This document shows, piece by piece, positions 50,034 through 58,983 of a DNA stretch of 64,000 nucleotides. The translations under genes and the position numbers were made by a program. The notes beneath the pieces were generated by a model. The model searched no databases. It saw only the letters and a list, made by a program, of their open reading frames with translations, and was not told the DNA's origin. Source of the stretch: Hyphomonas adhaerens MHS-3 (GTDB lineage: Bacteria > Pseudomonadota > Alphaproteobacteria > Caulobacterales > Hyphomonadaceae); the NCBI RefSeq assembly GCF_000685235.1, contig NZ_ARYH01000001.1, forward strand, positions 1,302,001-1,366,000. The letters are read 5' to 3'. Position 1 is the stretch's first letter, and each line of letters opens with the position of its first letter.

Positions 50034-50369
50034 ATGAGCGAATTTCCGTCCCGTCGGGCCCCAAGCGAGCCGCGAATCGCTTTCCACAAAACCGAGATGC
50101 GTCCGATTCTCGACGTCTACGGACGTTTGGTCATGGCGGGTGAGGCCCGCGACTATGCGATCGGCATGCACAAGGACCACGCCATCTTTGCGATCTTCCG
50201 CCGCCACGCGGAAAATCCGACCTGGCGGATCGAGAAACAGCCCCACCTTGCCAACATGCAGGGCCAGTATGTGGTGTACGGACAGGCCGGCCAGGTCCTG
50301 CGCCGCGGGCGCGATCTGCAGCAGGTCTTGCGGGTTTTCGACCGCAAGCGCTTCACCGTCGTGAAGTAA
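50034..50369 (+). CDS. DUF2794 family protein
   Basis: This 111-residue protein matches DUF2794, a conserved alphaproteobacterial family of unknown function. Recognisable segments are RPILDVYGRLVMAGEARDYA, AIFAIFRRHAENPTWRIEKQ and QVLRRGRDLQQVLRVFDRKR. It has no signal peptide or membrane helix. A 274-base gap separates it from the COQ9 gene upstream. Confidence 0.88.
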   Translation: MSEFPSRRAPSEPRIAFHKTEMRPILDVYGRLVMAGEARDYAIGMHKDHAIFAIFRRHAENPTWRIEKQPHLANMQGQYVVYGQAGQVLRRGRDLQQVLRVFDRKRFTVVK

Positions 50370-50385
50370 TTCCACAGGCGCGGCG

Positions 50386-50400
50386 TTAACCCTTTGTTTA
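50386..50400 (+). promoter_or_regulatory. Near-CtrA box upstream of the 120-residue gene
   Basis: TTAA-N7-TTTA differs by one base from TTAA-N7-TTAA, and the first half extends to TTAACC as in strong CtrA sites. It lies 16 bases before the LexA boxes. CtrA control is inferred only from this match. Confidence 0.35.
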
Positions 50401-50412
50401 CTAAAAACTTCT

Positions 50413-50441
50413 TGCGAACAGGAAGAGAACAAGTTAGGAAC
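50413..50441 (+). promoter_or_regulatory. Tandem overlapping LexA (SOS) boxes
   Basis: GAAC occurs at 50416-50419, 50427-50430 and 50438-50441, always 7 bases apart. This gives two overlapping GAAC-N7-GAAC boxes, the reverse complement of GTTC-N7-GTTC. They fill the space between TTGCGA (-35, 50413-50418) and TAGGAA (-10, 50435-50440). TAGGAAC is shared with the recN promoter. LexA repression of the next gene is strongly expected. Confidence 0.85.
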
Positions 50442-50460
50442 ATGCTCATTGGAACGGAGC

Positions 50461-50823
50461 ATGAACATGAACATCTCAGTCAGTTTTCGGGGACGCTCTG
50501 GCAAGGCTTGGGACTTCCAGCGTGTTCCAAAAGACGCCGCATGGGCCCGCAGCCCGGGCGCCGTCATCTTCGCAGCCCCCGACTCGTACGGCTGGCGCAT
50601 CATCCGCGTGATGGAGCTGACCGGCCGGCCGCATGACCTGCAGCCCATCTGGGCGCTGGCAGAGGCGGAACGCTACGGCGCCACGGCCGTGTTCCTTGCC
50701 CTCGAATTCGACGCCCGTGAGCGCAAATGCCTGGTCGCCGACATCGAGGAGGGCTTCAGCCCGGTCTGCCTCAACCCGCGCGACATGGCAGAAGCGCCGG
50801 TCGCGGCAGAGCTGGCGGCCTGA
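50461..50823 (+). CDS. Unrecognised 120-residue protein, predicted SOS-controlled
   Basis: This 120-residue soluble protein reads MNMNISVSFRGRSGKAWDFQ at the start, then has AVIFAAPDSYGWRIIRVMEL, a helical WALAEAERYGATAVFLALEF, an acidic KCLVADIEEGF and an Ala/Glu-rich end. There is no signal peptide, membrane helix or Cys pair. I do not recognise a family. ATG 50461 is preceded by GGAACGGAG. Two overlapping LexA boxes lie 20-45 bases upstream, so induction after DNA damage is likely. By analogy, short SOS genes of Caulobacter (sidA, didA) are division inhibitors, but there is no sequence sign of that here. Confidence 0.75.
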   Translation: MNMNISVSFRGRSGKAWDFQRVPKDAAWARSPGAVIFAAPDSYGWRIIRVMELTGRPHDLQPIWALAEAERYGATAVFLALEFDARERKCLVADIEEGFSPVCLNPRDMAEAPVAAELAA

Positions 50824-50856
50824 TCCTGGCTGTTCGGGCCTTTATTGTTCTGGCCC

Positions 50857-52551
50857 CTATTGTTCGGGCGCAGGCCGGTTCAGCGCCGCCTGCGCCTCAG
50901 CCGTTTCGGCCAGCCGGGTCAGCTCAATGAATTCCGCCCGGTAGCCAAACTCATCCTTACCCTTCGCCCCGGCGGCGAGATTGCGGATGTCTTTCCAGCT
51001 GAAGCCGGCGCCGAGATCTTCGCCGCCGCGCAGCATTTCACCGAACCCGGCCACCGCCGTTGCGAAGCGCACCCATTGCGGGGCCGCATCCAGGCTGTCG
51101 ACCTTGTCCGAATCTGTCACCGCATGGGTCAGCAGGATGGAGTCCGGCGCGCCCGGCGGCTTGTAGCGCAGCTTCACGAACGCGTATTCGCCGGACTTCC
51201 GGTCGCTGGCATTGGCGGCATCGCCGTAGCGCAGCGGGTCGATCTGGGCGGCGGCCGATCCGACCGGCGTGATGTCGTAGATGGCGGTCACACTGGCGCC
51301 TGCGCCGATGTCCCCGGCATCCACCTTGTCATTGTTGAAGTCTGCCCGGTCGAGCATGCGGGTTTCATAGCCGATCAGGCGATATTCCGCGATACGGGCC
51401 GGATTGAACTCGACCTGGATTTTCACATCGTCGGCAATCGGGAACAGATTGCCGCCAAGGTCGTCGGCCAGCACTTTGCGGGCCTCGCTCAGCGTGTCGA
51501 CATAGGCGGCGGTGCCATTGCCCGTCTGGGCGATCTTCTGCATCAGCGCATCATTGTAATTGCCGCGCCCGAAGCCGAGGACAGAGAGGTAGATGCCGCT
51601 TTCGCGTTTACGGGACACGAAGTCTTCCAGCTGTTCGGAGTCCGTGATGCCGACATTGAAGTCGCCATCGGTCAGCAGCATGACGCGGTTCACGGCGTCT
51701 TTCTTCAGGCCCTGTTCGGCCAGCGAATAGGCAAGGCGAAGGCCTTCGCCGCCTGCGGTCGAGCCGCCGGCTCGCAGATTTTCAAGGGCGGCGTAGATCT
51801 TGCGCTTTTCGCTGACAGGCGTCGGTTCCAGCACTTCACCGGCCGCACCGGCATAAACCGCGATGGAGATCGTGTCGTCCGGGTCCATCTGGTCCAGCAT
51901 CAGCTTCAGCGCCTGCTTGGCCAGCGGCAGCTTGTCTTCTGAATGCATGGAGCCGGACACATCGACCAGCAGGGTCAGATTGACCGGCGGACGGGCGTCG
52001 CGGTCGATGTCACGGCCCTGAATGCCGATCTGCATCAACTGGCGCCCCTCGGCGAAGGGGGAGGGGGCGAGTGTGACATAGGTGGCGAACGGGTCGGCGC
52101 CCGCTTCCGGCTGCGGATAGGTATAGTCGAAATAATTGACCATCTCCTCGATCCGCACCGCGTCTTTCGGCGGCAGCACACCGCTTTTCAGGAACCGGCG
52201 GACATTGGCATAGGACGCGGTATCGACATCAATCGAGAAGGTCGAAACCGGTTCCTCGCTGGTCAGTTTGACCGGGTTCGGATCGACGTCTTCATACTTG
52301 TCGCGGAACTCCGGTTCCGGCGCCATCATCATTGGTGGCGGCGGGGCGGCCGCATAGGCGTCCATGGCACCGCTTGCGGCCATCTCCTTTTGCTGCCTTG
52401 CCTCGGCTTGCGGAGGTGGTGGAGGGGCGGGCGGTGCCGGGATTTCCGCCGCGGTCTCGTCGCTGCTCCCGCCCGCTTCGTTGGCACATCCTGTCAGCAG
52501 CGCAGCCGCTGCCGCGCTTGCCATGATCAGTCCCAGTGTCCTGTTGCGCAT
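50857..52551 (-). CDS. YfbK-like VWA-domain lipoprotein
   Basis: This 564-residue protein has a lipobox LTGC (C22), a Pro-rich linker, a conserved N-terminal part with STFSIDVDTASYANVRRFL, a von Willebrand A domain with the MIDAS motif LLVDVSGSM near 200 and a DxxF region LLTDGDFNVG, and a C-terminal domain as in E. coli YfbK. The MIDAS site binds a divalent metal and a partner protein. It is probably held at the outer or inner membrane. Its function is unknown in this setting. GGAGG precedes its ATG. Confidence 0.9.
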   Translation of the reverse strand: MRNRTLGLIMASAAAAALLTGCANEAGGSSDETAAEIPAPPAPPPPPQAEARQQKEMAASGAMDAYAAAPPPPMMMAPEPEFRDKYEDVDPNPVKLTSEEPVSTFSIDVDTASYANVRRFLKSGVLPPKDAVRIEEMVNYFDYTYPQPEAGADPFATYVTLAPSPFAEGRQLMQIGIQGRDIDRDARPPVNLTLLVDVSGSMHSEDKLPLAKQALKLMLDQMDPDDTISIAVYAGAAGEVLEPTPVSEKRKIYAALENLRAGGSTAGGEGLRLAYSLAEQGLKKDAVNRVMLLTDGDFNVGITDSEQLEDFVSRKRESGIYLSVLGFGRGNYNDALMQKIAQTGNGTAAYVDTLSEARKVLADDLGGNLFPIADDVKIQVEFNPARIAEYRLIGYETRMLDRADFNNDKVDAGDIGAGASVTAIYDITPVGSAAAQIDPLRYGDAANASDRKSGEYAFVKLRYKPPGAPDSILLTHAVTDSDKVDSLDAAPQWVRFATAVAGFGEMLRGGEDLGAGFSWKDIRNLAAGAKGKDEFGYRAEFIELTRLAETAEAQAALNRPAPEQ

Positions 52552-52667
52552 GATCGTCCTCCACCTGCGTTCTGTTCATGACAGAATGGCAAGATGGTCA
52601 TGGCGGGAATTGGGCGGCGGCGGGACGATTCGGGCTCAAACCGGATTTTCCGGGGCGAAGAAAAGGC

Positions 52668-54548
52668 TCAGTTCCGGATCTTCGCTGTGTACCAGCGCTC
52701 GATATCCTGTTCGAGGATCGACAGTGGCCGCGGGCCGCCGGTGAGGATCGTGTCATGGAATTCCACGAAGTCGAAGTCGGGGCCCAGCACCCGCTCGGCC
52801 CGCTCGCGCAGGTCCAGCATTCGCTTGCGTCCGATCCAGTATGCCGCCGCCTGGCCGGGCCAGACCGCGTAACGGTCCACTTCCTGCGCCATCGGGCCTT
52901 CCGGCTGCCCTGTGACGGAGACGAGATAGTCGATCGCTTCCTGCCGGCTCCAGTGCATGCTGTGAATGCCGGTATCGGCCACCAGGCGGGCGGCCCGGAA
53001 CAGCAGAGACTGGAGATAGCCAATCCTGGCCAGCGGATCGTCATGGTATAGTCCGATATCGTCCGCCAGGGTCTCGGCATAAACGCCCCAGCCCTCGCCA
53101 TAGGCAACGTTCCAGATCATCTGGCGGATCAGGGGCAGGCGGGCTGTCTCCGCCGTCAGCGCGCTTTCCAGATGGTGGCCGGGCACGGTCTCGTGGAACA
53201 CCAGCGTCGCCAGCGTGAAGGCCGGCCAGTCCGTCATGTCGGAGAGATTGATTTCGAACAGGCCCGGCGCGGACCCGTTCGCCGGGGCGGCGGAATAGAA
53301 GGCTGACGGGGCGGACGCTTCCAGGAATTCCGGCACGGCGCGCAAGGCGACTTTCGTGCGCGGCACGGTCGATACGACGTGGGGCAGGGCGGCTTCGGCC
53401 TTGTCCAGATAGGTCTGCATCAGGGCCAGCAGGGCGGCATGGCCCTCCGGCGTTGCCTCGAAGATCTGGTCCGGTTCGGCCGACAGCAGCGTCAGCCGCT
53501 CCGCTGCGCTGCCTTCGGTCAGGCCCGCCTCGAACAGAGCGAGTTCAAGTTCCGCCGTCAGCCGGTCCACTTCGGTGAGGCCCAGCGCATGCAGGGTTTC
53601 GGCGGAGACGCCTTGGTCGGTATAGGCCTGCAGCGCAGCCTGGTAATAGGCGGCACCATCCGGTTGCTGCCACACGCCCGGCTGGGATGGCGCGTTGGCC
53701 TGCAGGCTGGTGAACGCCTCGGCGAGGTGCAGGTAGGCGGGCTGGATTTCTTCCCGGACAAGGCGTTTCGCGCGGACCAGAATGTCCCCGGCCTCTTCGA
53801 GGCTGAGATCCTCCGGCCCTGCGAGCTGACTTTCCAGTGTCGTGATCAGAACATGCGTATCGGTTGGCCCTTCGGCGAATTTCAGGGCGACGTCCTTCAT
53901 GCGCGCGAGAATGAAGTCCGGCGGCAGGATTCCGGATTTCGCGTCAGCTTCCAGGCGCCGGCGCTCGTCTTCCATCGCGTCTGCAAACTGGGCGAGCCGG
54001 TCGACATAGGCGCGCGCTTCGGCGGCGGTCCGCACCGGGTGGGCACGGCTGAGCAGGTCCGGCACGTCGATATAGGCGCCGCGCATATGGTCCATCACAT
54101 AGGGGTAGGAAACGCCGAGCCCGGTCTGGCCGTGCCCTGACACGAACAGGGATTCCGCGGTCTCGTACGCTGCTGTCACGGTATCCAGATGACGGGCCTG
54201 CGGGCTGCCTTCGGCGGGGCGGGGCGTTGCGGCCAGCGCTTCCAGGATTTCCAGACGGCTGACCCGGCGGCGCTCATAGGCAGCCTGCGACCGGTCCGTC
54301 AGGTAGCGGTTGAAGGGGTAACCGACAGCATCTTCGGTCAGGCCCAGCCGGGTGGCGAGTTCCGGGTCGGCCGCCAGTTCCGTCATGGCGATGGATTGCA
54401 GAGTCTGATCCACTTCGCGCGCGATGCGCCGGGGCGTACCCGCATCGTCGACCTGCGGGCCGCAGGCCGCAAGTGAGGCCCCGGCGGCGAGGCCCGCCAG
54501 CACGGTGCGGCGCCGGATGAGAAAACGCGTGTCAGACGTGGATTTCAT
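52668..54548 (-). CDS. DUF885 family secreted metallopeptidase-like protein
   Basis: This 626-residue protein begins with RFLIRRRTVLAGLAAGASLA followed by AC, a twin-arginine-like signal with a lipobox (C29), so it is probably Tat-exported and lipidated. The large helical body matches DUF885. The zinc site is visible as FHETVPGHHLE near residue 490. GEGWGVYAETLADDIG follows. Relatives are thought to be peptidases; the substrate is unknown. Start 54548 is preferred to the upstream frame because it begins the signal peptide. Confidence 0.88.
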   Translation of the reverse strand: MKSTSDTRFLIRRRTVLAGLAAGASLAACGPQVDDAGTPRRIAREVDQTLQSIAMTELAADPELATRLGLTEDAVGYPFNRYLTDRSQAAYERRRVSRLEILEALAATPRPAEGSPQARHLDTVTAAYETAESLFVSGHGQTGLGVSYPYVMDHMRGAYIDVPDLLSRAHPVRTAAEARAYVDRLAQFADAMEDERRRLEADAKSGILPPDFILARMKDVALKFAEGPTDTHVLITTLESQLAGPEDLSLEEAGDILVRAKRLVREEIQPAYLHLAEAFTSLQANAPSQPGVWQQPDGAAYYQAALQAYTDQGVSAETLHALGLTEVDRLTAELELALFEAGLTEGSAAERLTLLSAEPDQIFEATPEGHAALLALMQTYLDKAEAALPHVVSTVPRTKVALRAVPEFLEASAPSAFYSAAPANGSAPGLFEINLSDMTDWPAFTLATLVFHETVPGHHLESALTAETARLPLIRQMIWNVAYGEGWGVYAETLADDIGLYHDDPLARIGYLQSLLFRAARLVADTGIHSMHWSRQEAIDYLVSVTGQPEGPMAQEVDRYAVWPGQAAAYWIGRKRMLDLRERAERVLGPDFDFVEFHDTILTGGPRPLSILEQDIERWYTAKIRN

Positions 54549-54658
54549 GACGGTTTCTTCACTCCGTAATGACTGCAGTTCAGGCTGGTTCGGGAGTTGT
54601 AGCCAGTGTTTATTTCCGGTAGGCAAACGCCCACCTATCTCAGATCGGAGAGACACAC

Positions 54659-55465
54659 GTGAACACGCCTCCCGCAGCAGGCCAGCCGGCCCTTACTGGC
54701 CAGGTCCTATTCTACAAGCAGCCTCAGCCGCTGTCTCTGGAAGATCATGCCGGTCTCGGCGTCAAGCAGATCGACCAGCCATTCAATTTCATGCGCGAAG
54801 CGCACGCCATGCCGGTCACTGTGACGGAATTCGGCATGTGTGCCAGCTCCTACCCGGTGATCTTCGTCGGTGATGAGCGGACTCCGGTCGCTGTCATGGG
54901 CATCCGTCAGGGCCAGAACCTCTATGTGAATGAAGACGGCCGCGTGGCGGACGACTATTACGTGCCGGCCTTTGCCCGCCGGTATCCGTTCGTATTTGCG
55001 TCGGACGACAATTCCGACCGGCTGGTCCTGTGCGTCGACCGCGAGGCACCGATGGTGACCAACCAGCCGGAAGTGCCTTTCTTTGAAAACGGCGAGCCGA
55101 GCAAGTTCACCAACGACGCCATTGAATTCTGCAAGGAATTCGAACGCCAGCGCCGCGCGACGACTGATTTCGTCAAGCTGCTCCGTGATTTCGACCTGTT
55201 CGAGCAGAAAACGGTCAACTTCCAGCCGCGCAACCCGGATGGCACCGAAGCTGGCCCGCAGCAGAAGATTGCCGACTACTGGGCGGTCTCTGAAGAGCGC
55301 CTGAACCAGCTTCCGGACGAAAAATACCTCGAATTGCGGGCCAGTGGCGCGCTTGGCGCGATTTACGCGCAAATGGTTTCGCTGCTGAACTGGCAGCGGG
55401 TCATCCAGCGCGCCATGCGTATGCCTGGGCCTGCGCCAACGGCGCCGCAGCCAGCCAACGCCTGA
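54659..55465 (+). CDS. SapC family protein
   Basis: This 268-residue protein matches the SapC family named from Campylobacter S-layer loci: PVTVTEFGMCASSYPVIFVG, YVPAFARRYPFVFA, CVDREAP and the C-terminal NWQRVIQRAM. It has no signal peptide. In Caulobacterales-like genomes SapC genes often accompany TonB receptors or tryptophan halogenases, but this one stands alone. The GTG start follows GGAGAG. Its biochemical role is unknown. Confidence 0.88.
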   Translation: MNTPPAAGQPALTGQVLFYKQPQPLSLEDHAGLGVKQIDQPFNFMREAHAMPVTVTEFGMCASSYPVIFVGDERTPVAVMGIRQGQNLYVNEDGRVADDYYVPAFARRYPFVFASDDNSDRLVLCVDREAPMVTNQPEVPFFENGEPSKFTNDAIEFCKEFERQRRATTDFVKLLRDFDLFEQKTVNFQPRNPDGTEAGPQQKIADYWAVSEERLNQLPDEKYLELRASGALGAIYAQMVSLLNWQRVIQRAMRMPGPAPTAPQPANA

Positions 55466-55490
55466 TCCCTGCGGTCTGTGCAACAGTTTG

Positions 55491-55515
55491 AAGGCGGCCT
55501 CCGGGCCGCCTTTTT
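55491..55515 (+). terminator. Intrinsic terminator after sapC
   Basis: AAGGCGGCC and GGCCGCCTT form a perfect 9-bp stem around TCCG, followed by TTTCTTG. It ends the sapC transcript. Confidence 0.9.
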
Positions 55516-55644
55516 CTTGCGGTGTCGTTTTTTAGCAGGGGAGGGGAATTGGAATAGATTTGCCTTCACGCTTCCGCGAGGCCCTTCTTTAGACGGGCGA
55601 TTGAGGGCATATGGGCCTCAACTCCAAGAAACCGGACCTGCCCG

Positions 55645-57735
55645 ATGAAGTTATCCGCCTGTCTTACCGCGCTGTTCGGCGCCATTCTGTTCATGCTGCC
55701 GGCTGCAGCGGCCCCGGTTGATGCGGGTCATGCGCGGGTTGAGCTGATCTCGGAACGCGATGCCGCTCTGCCGGGCGAGACGATCTATGCCGCGCTGAAA
55801 ATGGACCTCGACAATGGCTGGCATGTCTACTGGCTGAATGCCGGGGATGCGGGCCTGCCGCCGCAGCTCATCGCTCAGCCGGGCAGCGATATCGAAGCCG
55901 ATGCCATTGGCAAAATTGTCTGGCCGCTACCGCACCTTCTCCCGGTCGTCGAAGGGGAGATCATGGATTATGGCTACAATAACGAGGTCGTTTTTCCGTT
56001 CCCGATCACCATTCCCGAAGATGCGATGGGGCCGGTCACGCTGGATGTCATGGCCGACTATCTGATCTGCGAAGATACCTGTGTGCCTGAACAGGCGCAT
56101 GTGAAGCTGAAGCTGGAAACCGACCAGTCCGCGGCGAACACCCGCGATGGTGAACTGATCGGCAAGTGGATCGCGAAAAGCGATGTGCCGTTCCCGGGCG
56201 AGGCGCGGGTTCTGAAGAAGAATCTCGACTGGACGCTCAGCCTCCGTCTCGATGGTGGTTTCGGCAAGGTTCACTCGATCCGCTTCTTCCCGTTCGGGCA
56301 TGATATCCTGCACCCGGCTGCCCAGCCGGTGGAGCTTGGCCGTCACGGGGCCACCTTGTCGCTCAGCGCAGCGGACATCACCGCCGTCTCGAAGCCGCTG
56401 GAAGGCGTCGTCGTGATCGAGCAGGAGGACGGTACCCGCACCGGTTACGAGATCAGTGCGGCCGAAGGTTCGCCGCTGCCGGATACGTCCGGCCTCGGCC
56501 CGGCAGGGGGCATGGCCGGGCTTCAGGTCGCGGCCTGGAAACTGATCCTGCTGGCCATCCTGGGTGGCCTGATCCTCAATCTGATGCCGTGTGTGCTGCC
56601 CGTCCTGTCGATGAAGGCATTCGGCATGGTGTCGGCCGTGTCGGGCGGCCATGCCGGGGAAGTTCGCCGCCATGGCATCTGGTACACGGCAGGCGTCCTG
56701 GTTTCCTTTGGCGTACTGGCGGCGATCATCGTTGCCCTGCGTGCCGCGACGGGGCCGGTGACACTGGGCTTCCAGCTGCAGAACGCGCCTGTTGTCGCCA
56801 TCCTTGTCCTTGTCATGTTTGCTGTCGGCCTTTGGCTGATGGGCATGTTCGAGCTGGGAACATCGCTGCAGAATCTGGGTTCCGGTCTGGCTGACCGGGA
56901 TGGGGATGCGGGGGCCTTTTTCACCGGCGTGCTGGCTGCTGTGGTTGGCTCTCCCTGCGTCGGGCCGTTCCTTGGCGCGGCGCTCGGTGCGGTGATGGGG
57001 CATTCCGCTCCGGTCGTGTTTACCTTCTTCCTTGCCATGGGCTTTGGCCTGGCATTGCCCTTCCTTGTGCTGAGCTTCGTGCCGAACCTCTACAAATTGC
57101 TGCCGCGGCCGGGGAAATGGATGGACACGCTGAAGCAGTTCTTCGCGTTCCCGATGTTCCTGACAGCCGCGTGGCTCGCCAAAGTGTTGGGCGATCTGGC
57201 CGGTTCGGGCGCCGTTGCCTGGACAGCGACGGGCGCTGTCGCGATCGCATTCGCTGCATGGCTGTGGCAACGCGAAGCGCGTCTTCCGCGCATTCTGGCC
57301 GTGGTGACCCTGGCGCTTTCTGTCTTTGGCGTTGCGGAGCGGGCCATGGCGCCTGCGCCGGCCCTGGGCGCATCGTCCGCCTATGCCGCAAAATATGAGG
57401 CCGAACCGTGGAGCGCGGGCCGGGTGCAGTCTCTGGTCGCCGAGGGCCGGCCGGTCTTCATCGACTTTACGGCCAGCTGGTGCGCCACCTGCCAGGTGAA
57501 CAAGGCAACGACCTTGAAATCCAGGGCCGTGCACGATTTCTTCGCGGCCAATGATGTTGCCTTCCTTGTCGCCGACTTCACCCGCAAGGATCCGGCCATC
57601 GCCGCAGAGCTGGCGCGGCATCAGCGCGCAGGCGTTCCGATGTATCTGTGGTATCCTGCCGGTTCGGACGTGCCGCAGGTCCTGCCTGAGATCCTCAATC
57701 AGGGCCTTGTCACCAGCTTGCCGCTTACCCCCTGA
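55645..57735 (+). CDS. DsbD/ScsB-type thiol-disulfide reductase
   Basis: This 696-residue protein has a signal peptide, a periplasmic DsbD-like N-terminal domain (to about 290; Cys pair in ICEDTCVPEQ), an eight-helix membrane domain with single Cys residues in NLMPCVLPVLSM (C316) and GSPCVGPFLGA (C438), and a C-terminal thioredoxin domain with WCATC (C613 and C616). It passes electrons from cytoplasmic thioredoxin to periplasmic partners. The adjacent single-Cys redoxin may be one such partner, which is inference. The larger N-terminal domain is closer to ScsB than to E. coli DsbD. Confidence 0.92.
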   Translation: MKLSACLTALFGAILFMLPAAAAPVDAGHARVELISERDAALPGETIYAALKMDLDNGWHVYWLNAGDAGLPPQLIAQPGSDIEADAIGKIVWPLPHLLPVVEGEIMDYGYNNEVVFPFPITIPEDAMGPVTLDVMADYLICEDTCVPEQAHVKLKLETDQSAANTRDGELIGKWIAKSDVPFPGEARVLKKNLDWTLSLRLDGGFGKVHSIRFFPFGHDILHPAAQPVELGRHGATLSLSAADITAVSKPLEGVVVIEQEDGTRTGYEISAAEGSPLPDTSGLGPAGGMAGLQVAAWKLILLAILGGLILNLMPCVLPVLSMKAFGMVSAVSGGHAGEVRRHGIWYTAGVLVSFGVLAAIIVALRAATGPVTLGFQLQNAPVVAILVLVMFAVGLWLMGMFELGTSLQNLGSGLADRDGDAGAFFTGVLAAVVGSPCVGPFLGAALGAVMGHSAPVVFTFFLAMGFGLALPFLVLSFVPNLYKLLPRPGKWMDTLKQFFAFPMFLTAAWLAKVLGDLAGSGAVAWTATGAVAIAFAAWLWQREARLPRILAVVTLALSVFGVAERAMAPAPALGASSAYAAKYEAEPWSAGRVQSLVAEGRPVFIDFTASWCATCQVNKATTLKSRAVHDFFAANDVAFLVADFTRKDPAIAAELARHQRAGVPMYLWYPAGSDVPQVLPEILNQGLVTSLPLTP

Positions 57736-57768
57736 GGCCGGCCCGGACACGAGGGAAGACATAGACGG

Positions 57769-58419
57769 ATGATCACGATCAATCGGCGAAACCTGTCGCT
57801 GGCGGCTGGTATGGCGGCCGCCGTCGCATTGACGGCCGGGGCATTGATTGCCTCCACCGCGCAGGCGGATTCCGGCCTGCCGATCGGTCGCCCTGCACCT
57901 GATTTCACGACCATGGATTCCAATGGAGACCCGGTCTCCCTGTCCGATTTCGCCGGCCGTACTGTTGTGCTGGAATGGACGAATGAGGGCTGTCCCTTCG
58001 TGCGCAAGCACTATGCTCAGCCGCCGGGTAACATGCAGGGTCTGCAGGCTGATGCCGATGCAGACGGGACGGTCTGGCTGACGGTGATTTCATCGGCGCC
58101 TGGCAAACAGGGCCATGTCGACGGCGCAGCAGCAAATCAGTGGGCGGAAGAACACGATGCGAGTCCAGCGCATGTGCTGCTGGACCCGGATGGCACACTC
58201 GGGCGGCTCTATCAGGCGAAGACCACGCCGCACATGTACATCATCGGTCCGAAGGGCCAGGTCGCCTATCAGGGGGCAATCGACTCGGTGGCCTCAGCCA
58301 ATGTGGCGGACATTGCATCGGCCACCAATTATGTCCGCGAAGCGCTGACCAGCCTGTCTGCGGCAGAGCCAATCGGTGTCAGCTCCACAAAACCCTATGG
58401 CTGTTCGGTGAAATATTAG
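57769..58419 (+). CDS. Periplasmic redoxin (AhpC/TSA-like), single Cys
   Basis: This 216-residue protein has a signal peptide (cleavage near TAQA, residue 33) and a thioredoxin-fold redoxin domain: PAPDFTTMDSNGDPVSLSDF, then EWTNEGCPFVRKHY with one active-site Cys in the CPFV arrangement, and TPHMYIIGPKGQVAYQGAID. The only other Cys is near the C-terminus (YGCSVKY). It may be a peroxidase or an electron acceptor of the DsbD/ScsB-like protein 33 bases upstream. This pairing resembles scs-type systems. Confidence 0.88.
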   Translation: MITINRRNLSLAAGMAAAVALTAGALIASTAQADSGLPIGRPAPDFTTMDSNGDPVSLSDFAGRTVVLEWTNEGCPFVRKHYAQPPGNMQGLQADADADGTVWLTVISSAPGKQGHVDGAAANQWAEEHDASPAHVLLDPDGTLGRLYQAKTTPHMYIIGPKGQVAYQGAIDSVASANVADIASATNYVREALTSLSAAEPIGVSSTKPYGCSVKY

Positions 58420-58479
58420 GGCCTCCGGGCGCAATTACCCCATTGATCCATGCGGCACACCGCCCTAAAGGCGCGCCTC

Positions 58480-58983
58480 ATGCTCCAGATTGTGCCCGAA
58501 ACCCCAGCCCTCCATGCCGAAGCGATCGAAGACCTCTTCGACCGGACCTTCGGCCCCGGCCACTTTGCCAAGACCGCCGAGCGGCTGCGCGAATACTCGC
58601 ACTCGCTGCCGGAGATCAATCGCGTGGCCGTGCTGGACGGGCAGGTGATTGCGGTCTGCCGCGTCTGGCCGCTGGTCGTTGGGGCTGCCCGGGACCGGGC
58701 GTTGTTTTACGGGCCGGTTGCCGTGGCCCCGTCTCACCGGGGCAGCCGTCTTGGCCTGACCGTGACGGGCGAGGCGCTGGAGGCCGGCAAGGCCGCCGGC
58801 TGGCCTGCCGCCATCCTGATCGGCGTGCCGGCCTATTTTGGCGAGATCGGCTTTACCGTGACCCCGAGGAACCAGCTGACGTTTCCTGGCCCGCAGGACC
58901 AGGCTCGCGTCATGGTGAAAGACCTCGCCGGGGATGCCAGCAAACTGTCCGGTATGGTCAGCGGGTTGGTGGCGGCGCCTTAA
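58480..58983 (+). CDS. GNAT-family N-acetyltransferase
   Basis: This protein of 167 residues has the GNAT core: LPEINRVAVLDGQVIAVCRV, then YGPVAVAPSHRGSRLGLTVT with the acetyl-CoA pyrophosphate loop (a variant of Q/RxxGxG/A) and YFGEIGFTV. It is like the YhbS group, of unknown substrate. I chose the ATG at 58480, which has AAAGG upstream; an ATG at 58450 would add ten residues. Its stop overlaps the convergent MAPEG gene (TTAA). Confidence 0.82.
   Translation: MLQIVPETPALHAEAIEDLFDRTFGPGHFAKTAERLREYSHSLPEINRVAVLDGQVIAVCRVWPLVVGAARDRALFYGPVAVAPSHRGSRLGLTVTGEALEAGKAAGWPAAILIGVPAYFGEIGFTVTPRNQLTFPGPQDQARVMVKDLAGDASKLSGMVSGLVAAP

Noticed and set aside
49771..50037. 88-codon plus-strand ORF in the COQ9-DUF2794 gap
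   Set aside because: It has poor codon bias and no ribosome-binding site, and it runs through the inverted repeat into the DUF2794 start.
54571..54584. GTTC-N6-GTTC resembling a LexA box between DUF885 and sapC
   Set aside because: The spacer is 6, not 7, bases, so it does not match the LexA site seen twice elsewhere in the window.
54565..54640. GGTTCG in a possible tRNA T-arm context
   Set aside because: There is no acceptor stem, anticodon arm or GGTTCRA-type T-loop around it.
55927..58011. 694-codon minus-strand frame over the DsbD-like gene
   Set aside because: Shadow frame with His, Gln and Arg-rich composition; the plus strand has a full three-domain reductase.
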